Positions 1-10,110 of a stretch of DNA of 64,000 bases are shown here, piece after piece. Every line of letters starts with the position of its first letter. Positions within the stretch are counted from its first letter, which is position 1. The stretch lies in NCBI RefSeq assembly GCF_009905375.1, contig NW_027418187.1:62001-126000 (forward strand), in the 5' to 3' direction. The position numbers were made by a program, and so were the translations under genes. The notes under the pieces are model-generated. The model was not told where the DNA came from. It did not search any database and saw nothing but the letters and a program-made list of their open reading frames with translations. The DNA is from Apium graveolens (Eukaryota > Streptophyta > Magnoliopsida > Apiales > Apiaceae).

Positions 1-1
1 A

Positions 2-180
2 AATCAACCATGTAAGTCACTTTTCACCATATTAGAGTCACTTTGCACCTTATAAGAGTCATTTTCCACCATATATACAACAATTAACATTTTAACATCA
101 TATACATCCAGTTTGACATCCTTTTACCATCTATTAATGCCACTTTCATGCAAATTAATTTTATTCCACATTTTGGCTCT
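2..180 (+). repeat. Type A monomer (reference copy)
   Basis: This 179-bp copy defines type A. Its diagnostic features are GCACCTTATAAGAG in the second subrepeat, ATATATACAACAATTAACAT in the middle, CATCCAGTTTGACATCC after it, and a 3' end with ATTAATGCCACTTTCAT, TTAATTTTATTCCACATT and TTGGCTCT. Type A normally follows D and precedes B. Here the central palindrome is broken (TTAACATTTTAA); most later A copies have the intact TTAACATGTTAA. From about 12 kb on, many A copies instead read ACAACAATAAAAATG with CATCGTATAC. Type boundaries are mine, from shared variants, and were not tested by alignment. Confidence 0.85.
15..77 (+). repeat. Three 21-bp subrepeats inside the monomer
   Basis: Within the first monomer, 15-35, 36-56 and 57-77 are three tandem 21-bp units of consensus AGTCACTTTNCACC followed by about TATNAG. 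They read AGTCACTTTTCACC, AGTCACTTTGCACC and AGTCATTTTCCACC at their starts. The same three-unit block is in nearly every monomer of every type, with C modified to AGTGACTTATCACC and AGTCACTTGCCATC. Copy number varies: two units in some A copies (for example at 28819 and in the short A monomers at 22040 and 22920) and four in the C' copy near 59459. A weaker relative, GCCACTTTCATACAAG, lies in the 3' half of A and may be a degenerate further copy. Confidence 0.85.
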
Positions 181-359
181 AATCAACCATGTAAGTCACT
201 TTTCACCATATTAGAGTCACTTTGCACCCTATAAGAGTCACTTTCCCCATATATTCATACGATTAACATGTTAACATCATGTACATGCAATTAAACATCC
301 TTTAACCACCTTTTGATACCCCTTTCCTACAAGTCAATTTTGGGCCACATTTTGGCTCT
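181..359 (+). repeat. Type B monomer (reference copy)
   Basis: This 179-bp copy defines type B. It has GCACCCTATAAGAG, then CACTTTCCCCATATATT, a T-rich junction to TTAACATGTTAACATCATG, and TACATGCAATTAAACATCC. Its 3' third is distinct from the other types (TTTAACCACCTTTTG, then ACCCCTTTCCTACAAG and TTTTGGGCCACATTTTGG). It is the only type with a second palindrome, CATGTACATG. Type B normally follows A and precedes C. Later B copies split into lineages marked CCCCACATATTG, CACTATCCCCATATATTG, ACCGTTTGGTACCTC or GGTAACCC. These lineage marks let whole blocks be tracked across the window. Confidence 0.85.
263..287. other. Two adjacent perfect palindromes in a B monomer
   Basis: Positions 263-274 read TTAACATGTTAA, identical to its own reverse complement. 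Positions 278-287 read CATGTACATG, also a perfect palindrome, only 3 bp further on. The first dyad lies mid-monomer in most A, B and D copies and many C copies. It is lost in identifiable lineages (ACAATTAAAATG in the ATATCGG lineage of C, TTAACATTTTAA in some A and C copies, ATTCACATG at about 34580, 48912 and 53043). The second is confined to B. The motifs are seen directly; a binding role is only a possibility. Confidence 0.8.
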
Positions 360-539
360 AATCAATCATGTAAGTGACTTATCACCATATTAGAGTCACT
401 TTGCACCTTATAAGAGTCACTTGCCATCATATATTGGTACAATTAACATGTTAACATCATATACATCCAATTAGAAATCCTTTTACCACCTCTTAGTTCC
501 ACATTTATACAAGTCAATTTTGGTCCACATTTTGGTTCA
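360..539 (+). repeat. Type C monomer (reference copy)
   Basis: This 180-bp copy defines type C. It begins AATCAATCATGTAAGTGAC with TTATCACC in place of TTTTCACC, then CACTTGCCATCATATATTGG and ACATCCAATTAGAAATCC. Its 3' end carries GCCACATTCATACAAG and TTTTGGTCCACATTTTGG in most copies. C normally follows B and precedes D. Later C copies split into a lineage with CAGTCAC plus ATATCGGTAC and ACAATTAAAATG (palindrome lost), a lineage with ATTAAAGTCAC, and a C' lineage beginning CTCATCAATC. C' often follows C directly in the right half. Confidence 0.85.
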
Positions 540-719
540 AATTAACCATGTAAGTCACTTTTCACCATATTAGAGTCATTTTGCACCCTATATGAGTCAC
601 TTTCCACCATATATTTATACAATTAACATGTTAACATCATATACATCCGAATTGACATCCTTTTACCACCTCTTAATTCCACTTTCATACAGGTGAATTT
701 TATTCGACATTTTTGTTCA
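540..719 (+). repeat. Type D monomer (reference copy)
   Basis: This 180-bp copy defines type D. It begins AATTAACCATGTAAGTCAC, has GAGTCATTTTGCACCCTATA and TGAGTCACTTTCCACC, then ATATATTTATACAATTAACA, CATCCGAATTGACATCC and CTCTTAATTCCACTTTCATA, then CAGGT. It closes the A-B-C-D tetramer of 718 bp (2-719). The next A starts at 720. Many later D copies read AACCGTGTAAG, differing from AACCATGTAAG by a CpG/CpA transition. Others carry CTTTCCAGCATATATT. Both variants travel with whole blocks, which makes them useful lineage marks. Confidence 0.85.
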
Positions 720-3700
720 AATCAACCATGTAAGTCACTTTTCACCATATTAGAGTCACTTTGCACCTTATAAGAGTCACTTTCCACCATATATACAACA
801 ATTAATATTTTAACATCATATACATTCAGTTTGACAACCTTTTACCACCTATTAATGCCACTTTCATACAAGTTAATTTTATTCCACATTTTGGCTCTAA
901 TCAACCATGTAAGTCACTTTTCACCATATTAGTCACTTTGCACCCTATAAGAGTCACTTTCCCCATATATTGATACAATTAACATGTTAACATCATTTAC
1001 ATGCAATTAAACATCCTTTAACCACCTTTTGGTACCCCTTTCCTACAAGTCAATTTTGGGCCATATTTTGGCTCTAATCAATCATGTAAGTGACTTATCA
1101 CCATATTAGAGTCAGTTTGCACCTTATAAGAGTCACTTGCCATCATATATTGGTACAATTAACATGTTAACATCATATACATCCAATTAGAAATCCTTTT
1201 ACCACATTCATACAAGTCAATTTTGGTCCACATTTTGGTTCAAATTAACCATGTAAGTCACTTTTGACCATATTAGAGTCATTTTGCACCCTATATGAGT
1301 CACTTTCCACCATATATTTATACAATTAACATGTTAACATCATATACATCCGAATTGACATCCTTTTACCCCTCTTAATTCCACTGTCATACAGGTGAAT
1401 TTTGTTCGACATTTTGGTTCAAATCAACCATGTAAGTCACTTTTCACCATATTAAAGTCACTTTCCACCTTATAAGAGTCACTTTCCACCATATATACAA
1501 CAATTAACATTTTAACATCATATACATCCAGTTTGACATCCTTTTACCATCTATTAATGCCACTTTCATGCAAATTAATTTTATTCAACATTTTGGCTCT
1601 AATCAACCATATAAGTCACTTTTCACCATATTAGAGTCACTTTGCACCCTATAAGAGTCACTTTCCCCATATATTGATACAATTAACATGTTAACATCAT
1701 GTACATGCAATTAAACGTCCTTTAACCACCTTTCGGTACCCCTTTCCTACAAGTCAATTTTGGGCCACATTTTGGCTCTAATCAATCATGTAAGTGACTT
1801 ATCACCATATTACAGTCACTTTGCACCTTATAAGAGTCACTTGCCATCATATATTGGTACAATTAACATGTTAACATCATATACATCCAATTATAAATCC
1901 TTTTACCACATATTGGTGCCACATTCATACAAGTCAATTTTGGTTCAAATTAACCATGTAAGTCAATTTTCACCATATTAGAGTCATTTTGCACCCTATA
2001 TGAGTCACTTTCCACCACATATTTATACAATTAACATGTTAACATCATATACATCCGAATTAGCAACCTTTTACCACCTCTTAATTCCACTTTCATACAG
2101 GTCAATTTTGTTCCACATTTTGGTTCTAATCAACCATGCAAGTCACTTTTCACCATATTAGAGTCACTTTGCACCTTATAAGAGTCACTTTCCACCATAT
2201 ATACAACAATTAATATTTTAACATCATATACATTCAGTTTGACAACCTTTTACCACCTATTAATGCCACTTTCATACAAGATAATTTTATTCCACATTTT
2301 GGCTCTAATCAACCATGTAAGTCACTTTTCACCATATTAGAGTCACTTTGCACCCTATAAGAGTCACTTTCCCCATATATTGATACAATTAACATGTTAA
2401 CATCATGTACATGCAATTAAACATCCTTTAACCATCTTTTGGTACCCCTTTCCTACAAGTCAATTTTGGGCCATATTTTGGCTCTAATCAATCATGTAAG
2501 TGACTTATCACCATATTAGAGTCACTTTGCACCTTATAAGAGTCACTTGCCATCATATATTGGTACAATTAACATGTTAACATCATATACATCCAATTAG
2601 AAATCCTTTTACCACCTCTTAGTGCCACATTCATACAAGTCAATTTTGGTCCACATTTTGGTTCAAATTAACCATGTAAGTCACTTTTCACCATATTAGA
2701 GTCATTTTGCACCCTATATGAGTCACTTTCCACCATATATTTATACAATTAACATGTTAACATCATATACATCCGAATTGACATCCTTTTACCACCTCTT
2801 AATTCCACTTTCATACAGGTGAATTTTGTTCGACATTTTGGTTCAAATCAACCATGTAAGTCATTTTTCACCATATTAGAGTCACTTTACACCTTATAAG
2901 AGTCATTTTCCACCATATATACAACAATTAACATTTTAACATCATATACATCCAGTTTGACATCCTTTTACCATCTATTAATGCCACTTTCATGCAAATT
3001 AATTTTATTCCACATTTTGGCTCTAATCAACCATGTAAGTCACTTTTCACCATATTAGAGTCACTTTGCACCCTATAAGAGTCACTTTCCCCATATATTC
3101 ATACGATTAACATGTTAACATCATGTACATGCAATTAAACGTCCTTTAACCACCTTTCGGCACCCCTTTCCTACAAGTCAATTTTGGGCCACATTTTGGC
3201 TCTAATCAATCATGTAAGTGACTTATCACCATATTACAGTCACTTTGCACCTTATAAGAGTCACTTGCCATCATATATTGGTACAATTAACATGTTAACA
3301 TCATATACATCCAATTAGAAATCCTTTTACCACATCTTGGTGCCACATTCATACAAGTCAATTTTGGTTCAAATTAACCATGTAAGTCAATTTTCACCAT
3401 ATTAGAGTCATTTTGCACCCTATATGAGTCACTTTCCACCACATATTTATACAATTAACCTGTTAACATCATATACATCCGAATTAGCAACCTTTTACCA
3501 CCTCTTAATTCCACTTTCATACAGGTCAATTTTGTTCCACATTTTGGTTCTAATCAACCATGTAAGTCACTTTTCACCATATTAGAGTCACTTTGCACCT
3601 TATTAGTGTCACTTTCCACCATATATACAACAATTAACATGTTAACATCATATACATCCAGTTTGACATCCTTTTACCACCTATTAATGCCACTTTCATA

Positions 3701-4804
3701 CAAGTTAATTTTATTCCACATTTTGGCTCTAATCAACCATGTAAGTCACTTTTCACCATATTAGAGTCACTTTGCACCCTATAAGAGTCACTTTCCCCAT
3801 ATATTGATACAATTAACATATTAACATCATGTACATGCAATTAAACATCCTTTAGCCACCTTTTGGTACCCCTTCCTACAAGTCAATTTTGGGCCACATA
3901 TTGGCTCTAATCAATCATGTAAGTGACTTATCACCATATTAGAGTCACTTTGCACCTTATAAGAGTCACTTGCCATCATATATTGGTACAATTAACATGT
4001 TAACATCATATACATCCAATTAGAGATCCTTTTACCACCTCTTACTGCCACATTCATACAAGTCAATTTTGGTCCACATTTTGGTTCAAATTAACCATGT
4101 AAGTCACTTTCCACCATATTAGAGTCATTTTGCACCCTATATGAGTCACTTTCCAGCATATATTTATACAATTAACATGTTAACATCATATACATCCGAA
4201 TTGACATCCTTTTACCACCTCTTAATTCCACTTTCATACAGGTCAATTTTGTTCCACATTTTGTTTCTAATCAACCATGTAAGTCACTTTTCACCATATT
4301 AGAGTCACTTGGCACGTTACAAGAGTCACTTTCCACCATATATACAACAATTAACATGTTAACATCATATACATCCAGTTTGACATCCTTTTACCACCTA
4401 TTAATGCCACTTTCATGCAAATTAATTTTATTCCACATTTTGGCTCTAATCAACCATGTAAGTCACTTTTCACCATATTAGAGTAACTTTGCACCCTATA
4501 AGAGTCACTTTCCCCATATATTGATACAATTAACATGTTAACATCATATACAGCAATTAAACATCCTTTAACCACCTTTTGGTACCCTTTTTTTACAAGT
4601 CAATTTTGGGCCACATTTTGGCTCTAATCAATCATGTAAGTGACTTATCACCATATTAGAGTCACTTTGCACCTTATAAGAGTCACTTGCCATCATATAT
4701 TGGTACAATTAACATTTTACATCATATACATTCAATTAGAAATCCTTTTACCACCTCCTGTTGCCACATTCATACAAGTCAATTTTGGTCCACATTTTGG
4801 CTCT

Positions 4805-4984
4805 AATTAACCATGTAAGTCACTTTTCACCATTTACGAGTCATTTTGCACCCTATATGAGTTACTTTCCAAAATCTATTTATATAATTAACATGTTAAC
4901 ATCATATACATCCAATTTGACATCCTTTTACCACCTATTAATGCCACTTTCATACAAGTAAATGTTATTCCACATTTTGGCTCT
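4805..4984 (+). repeat. First D/A recombinant monomer
   Basis: The 5' half is D-like (AATTAACC start, GAGTCATTTTGCACCCTATA). The 3' half is A-like (CCAATTTGACATCC, ATTAATGCCACTTTCATA, TTATTCCACATTTTGG). It is followed directly by B rather than by A. This is the expected product of an unequal crossover between D and A near the central palindrome, and it removes one monomer length from the tetramer. The middle has a private CCAAAATCTATTT variant. Related D/A copies with ATTCGAGTCATT and CACAATCTATTTGTATAATT recur across the rest of the window. Confidence 0.8.
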
Positions 4985-5690
4985 AATCAACCATGTAAGT
5001 CACTTTTCACCATATTAGAGTCACTTTGCACCCTATAAGAGTCACTTTCCCCATATATTGATACAATTAACATGTTAACATCATGTACATTCAATTAAAC
5101 ATCCTTTAACCACCTTTTGGTACCCCATTCCTACAAGTCAATTTTGGGCCATATTTTGGATCTAATCAATCATGTAAGTGACTTATCACCATATTAGAGT
5201 CACTTTGCACCTTATAAGAGTCACTTACCATCATATTTTGGTACAATTAACATGTTAACATCATATACATCCAATTAGAAATCCTTTTACCACCTCTTAG
5301 TGCCACATTCATACAAGTCAATTTTGGTTCAAATTAACCGTGTAAGTCACTTTTCACCATATTAGAGTCATTTTGCACCCTATAAGAGTCACTTTCCACC
5401 ACATATTTATACAATTAACATGTTAACATCATATACATCCGAATTAGCAACCTTTTACCACCTCTTAATTCTACTTTCATACAGGTCATATTTGTTCCAC
5501 ATTTTGGTTCTAATCAACCATGTAAGTCACTTTTCACCATATTAGAGTCACTTTGCACCTTACAAGAGTCACTTTCCACCATATATACAACAATTAACAT
5601 GTTAACATCATATACATCCAGTTTGACATCCTTTTACCACCTATTAATGCCACTTTCATGCAATTTAATTTTATTCCACATTTTGGCTCT

Positions 5691-5870
5691 AATCAACCAT
5701 GTAAGTCACTTTTCACCATATTAGAGTCATTTTGCACCCTTTATGAGTCACTTTCCACCATATATTTATACAATTAACATGTTAACATCATATACATCCG
5801 AATTGACATCCTTTTACCACCTCTTAATTCCACTTTCATACAGGTGAATTTTGTTCGACATTTTGGTTCA
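5691..5870 (+). repeat. Out-of-order D-type monomer after A
   Basis: This monomer begins AATCAACC like A or B but continues as D (GAGTCATTTTGCACCCTTTA, CATCCGAATTGACATCC, CAGGTGAATTTTGTTCGACA). It follows A directly and is followed by A, so B and C are missing. It sits exactly at the left edge of duplication copy 2 (5871) and is the likely junction of that event. Confidence 0.7.
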
Positions 5871-8800
5871 AATCAACCATGTAAGTCACTTTTCACCATA
5901 TTACAGTCATTTTGCACCTTATAAGAGTCATTTTCCACCATATATACAACAATTAACATTTTAACATCATATACATCCAGTTTGACATCCTTTTACCATC
6001 TATTAATGCCACTTTCATCCAAATTAATTTTATTCCACATTTTGGCTCTAATCAACCATGTAAGTCACTTTTCACCATTTTAGAGTCACTTTGCACCCTA
6101 TAAGAGTCACTTTCCCCATATATTCATACGATTAACATGTTAACATCATGTACATGCAATTAAACATCCTTTAACCACCTTTTGATACCCCTTTCCTACA
6201 AGTCAATTTTGGGCCACATTTTGGCTCTAATCAATCATGTAAGTGACTTATCACCATATTAGAGTCACTTTGCACCTTATAAGAGCCACTTGCCATCATA
6301 TATTGGTACAATTAACATGTTAACATCATATACATCCAATTAGAAATCCTTTTACCACCTCTTAGTTCCACATTCATACAAGTCAATTTTGGTCCACATT
6401 TTGGTTCAAATTAACCATGTAAGTCACTTTTCACCATATTAGAGTCATTTTGCACCCTATATGAGTCATTTTCCACAATATATTTATACAATTAACATGT
6501 TAACATCATATACATCCGAATTGACATTCTTTTACCACCTCTTAATTCCACTTTCATACAGGTGAATTTTATTCGACATTTTTGTTCAAATCAACCATGT
6601 AAGTCACTTTTCACCATATTAGAGTCACTTTGCACCTTATAAGAGTCACTTTCCACCATATATACAACAATTAATATTTTAACATCATATACATTCAGTT
6701 TGACAACCTTTTACCACCTATTAATGCCACTTTCATACAAGTTAATTTTATTCCACATTTTGGCTCTAATCAACCATGTAAGTCATTTTTCACCATATTA
6801 GTCACTTTGCACCCTATAAGAGTCACTTTCCCCATATATTGATAAAATTAACATGTTAACATCATGTACATGCAATTAAACATCCTTTAACCACCTTTTG
6901 GTACCCCTTTCCTACAAGTCAATTTTGGGCCATATTTTGGCTCTAATCAATCATGTAAGTGACTTATCACCATATTAGAGTCAGTTTGCACCTTATAAGA
7001 GTCACTTGCCATCATATATTGGTACAATTAACATGTTAACATCATATACATCCAATTAGAAATCCTTTTACCACATTCATACAAGTCAATTTTGGTCCAC
7101 ATTTTGGTTCAAATTAACCATGTAAGTCACTTTTGACCATATTAGAGTCATTTTGCACCCTATATGAGTCACTTTCCACCATATATTTATACAATTAACA
7201 TGTTAACATCATATACATCCGAATTGACATCCTTTTACCCCTCTTAATTCCACTGTCATACAGGTGAATTTTGTTCGACATTTGGTTCAAATCAACCATG
7301 TAAGTCACTTTTCACCATATTAAAGTCACTTTACACCTTATAAGAGTCACTTTCCACCATATATACAACAATTAACATTTTAACATCATATACATCCAGT
7401 TTGACATCCTTTTACCATCTATTAATGCCACTTTCATGCAAATTAATTTTATTCAACATTTTGGCTCTAATCAACCATATAAGTCACTTTTCACCATATT
7501 AGAGTCACTTTGCACCCTATAAGAGTCACTTTCCCCATATATTGATACAATTAACATGTTAACATCATGTACATGCAATTAAACGTCCTTTAACCACCTT
7601 TCGGTACCCCTTTCCTACAAGTCAATTTTGGGCCACATTTTGGCAATAATCAATCATGTAAGTGACTTATCACCATATTACAGTCACTTTGCACCTTATA
7701 AGAGTCATTTGCCATCATATATTGGTACAATTAACATGTTAACATCATATACATCCAATTAGAAATCCTTTTACCACATCTTGGTGCCACATTCATACAA
7801 GTCAATTTTGGTTCAAATTAACCATGTAAGTCAATTTTCACCATATTAGAGTCATTTTGCACCCTATATGAGTCACTTTCCACCACATATTTATACAATT
7901 AACATGTTAACATCATATACATCCGAATTAGCAACCTTTTACCACCTCTTAATTCCACTTTCATACAGGTCAATTTTGTTCCACATTTTGGTTCTAATCA
8001 ACCATGCAAGTCACTTTTCACCATATTAGAGTCACTTTGCACCTTATAAGAGTCACTTTCCACCATATATACAACAATTAATATTTTAACATCATATACA
8101 TTCAGTTTGACAACCTTTTACCACCTATTAATGCCACTTTCATACAAGTTAATTTTATTCCACATTTTGGCTCTAATCAACCATGTAAGTCACTTTTCAC
8201 CATATTAGAGTCAGTTTGCACCCTATAAGAGTCACTTTCCCCATATATTGATACAATTAACATGTTAACATCATGTACATGCAATTAAACATCCTTTAAC
8301 CACCTTTTGGTACCCCTTTCCTACAAGTCAATTTTGGGCCATATTTTGGCTCTAATCAATCATGTAAGTGACTTATCACCATATTAGAGTCACTTTGCAC
8401 CTTATAAGAGTCACTTGCCATCATATATTGGTACAATTAACATGTTAACATCATATACATCCAATTAGAAATCCTTTTACCACCTCTTAGTGCCACATTC
8501 ATACAAGTCAATTTTGGTCCACATTTTGGTTCAAATTAACCATGTAAGTCACTTTTCACCATATTAGAGTCATTTTGCACCCTATATGAGTCACTTTCCA
8601 CCATATATTTATACAATTAACATGTTAACATCATATACATCCGAATTGACATCCTTTTACCACCTCTTAATTCCACTTTCATACAGGTGAATTTTGTTCG
8701 ACATTTTGGTTCAAATCAACCATGTAAGTCACTTTTCACCATATTAGAGTCACTTTGCACGTTATAAGAGTCATTTTCCACCATATATACAACAATTAAC

Positions 8801-10110
8801 ATTTTAACATCATATACATTCAGTTTGACAACCTTTTACCACCTATTAATGCCACTTTCATACAAGTTAATTTTATTCCACATTTTGGCTCTAATCAACC
8901 ATGTAAGTCACTTTTCACCATATTAGAGTCAGTTTGCACCCTATAAGAGTCACTTTCCCCATATATTGATACAATTAACATATTAACATCATGTACATGC
9001 AATTAAACATCCTTTAGCCACCTTTTGGTACCCCTTCCTACAAGTCAATTTTGGGCCACATATTGGCTCTAATCAATCATGTAAGTGACTTATCACCATA
9101 TTAGAGTCACTTTGCACCTTATAAGAGTCACTTGCCATCATATATTGGTACAATTAACATGTTAACATCATATACATCCAATTAGAGATCCTTTTACCAC
9201 CTCTTACTGCCACATTCATACAAGTCAATTTTGGTCCACATTTTGGTTCAAATTAACCATGTAAGTCACTTTCCACCATATTAGAGTCATTTTGCACCCT
9301 ATATGAGTCACTTTCCAGCATATATTTATACAATTAACATGTTAACATCATATACATCCGAATTGACATCCTTTTACCACCTCTTAATTCCACTTTCATA
9401 CAGGTCAATTTTGTTCCACATTTTGTTTCTAATCAACCATGTAAGTCACTTTTCACCATATTAGAGTCACTTGGCACCTTACAAGAGTCACTTTCCACCA
9501 TATATACAACAATTAACATGTTAACATCATATACATCCAGTTTGACATCCTTTTACCACCTATTAATGCCACTTTCATGCAAATTAATTTTATTCCACAT
9601 TTTGGCTCTAATCAACCATGTAAGTCACTTTTCACCATATTAGAGTAACTTTGCACCCTATAAGAGTCACTTTCCCCATATATTGATACAATTAACATGT
9701 TAACATCATATACAGCATTTAAACATCCTTTAACCACCTTTTGGTACCCTTTTTTTACAAGTCAATTTTGGGCCACATTTTGGCTCTAATCAATCATGTA
9801 AGTGACTTATCACCATATTAGAGTCACTTTGCACCTTATAAGAGTCACTTGCCATCATATATTGGTACAATTAACATTTTACATCATATACATTCAATTA
9901 GAAATCCTTTTACCACCTCCTGTTGCCACATTCATACAAGTCAATTTTGGTCCACATTTTGGCTCTAATTAACCATGTAAGTCACTTTTCACCATATTCG
10001 AGTCATTTTGCACCCTATATGAGTCACTTTCCAAAATCTATTTGTATAATTAACATGTTAAAATTATATACATCCAGTTTGACATCCTTTTACCACCTAT
10101 TAATGCCACT
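5871..10110. repeat. 5.87-kb duplication, copy 2
   Basis: Begins at the A monomer at 5871, which corresponds to the A monomer at 2. It follows copy 1 in order, with scattered substitutions and 1-bp indels (for example GACATTTGGTTC at about 7278 lacks one T). The collinear offset changes from 5868 to 5162 between about 8.75 and 8.97 kb. In that interval the sequence resembles 8.09-8.22 kb (ATTCAGTTTGACAACC, GAGTCAGTTTGCACC), so loss of a tetramer or gene conversion took place there. Confidence 0.72.

Larger units (their letters stand above)
1..4960. repeat. 5.87-kb duplication, copy 1
   Basis: This block matches 5871-10110. Shared private marks give a constant offset: TATTCGACATTTTTG at about 701 and 6570 (offset 5869), the 13-bp deletion giving CCTTTTACCACATTCAT at about 1201 and 7070 (5869), TTATTCAACATTTTGG at about 1581 and 7449 (5868), and ACCATGCAAG at 2133 and 8001 (5868). 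Downstream the offset falls to about 5162, as shown by ATTAACATATTAAC and ACCCCTTCCTACAAG near 3.82/8.98 kb and by the D/A recombinants at 4.8/9.97 kb. Copy 2 therefore lacks about one tetramer relative to copy 1. Confidence 0.75.
1..10110. repeat. Left domain: plain ABCD tetramers
   Basis: Monomer order is mainly A-B-C-D repeated, with type A starting near 2, 720, 1421, 2126, 2846, 3550 and 4270. Tetramer spacing varies between about 700 and 720 bp because of small deletions (for example AGAG loss near 929 and a 13-bp loss near 1200 in a C copy). Copies differ from each other at many more positions than in the right half. Exceptions are a D/A recombinant at 4805-4984 and an A-D-A step at about 5.5-5.9 kb. 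I see nothing but satellite here. Confidence 0.8.

Noticed and set aside
263..274. TTAACATGTTAA as a CENP-B box or transposon end
   Set aside because: It does not match the CENP-B box pattern (TTCG...CGGG core), and no terminal inverted repeat or target duplication surrounds it. It is kept only as an unexplained dyad.
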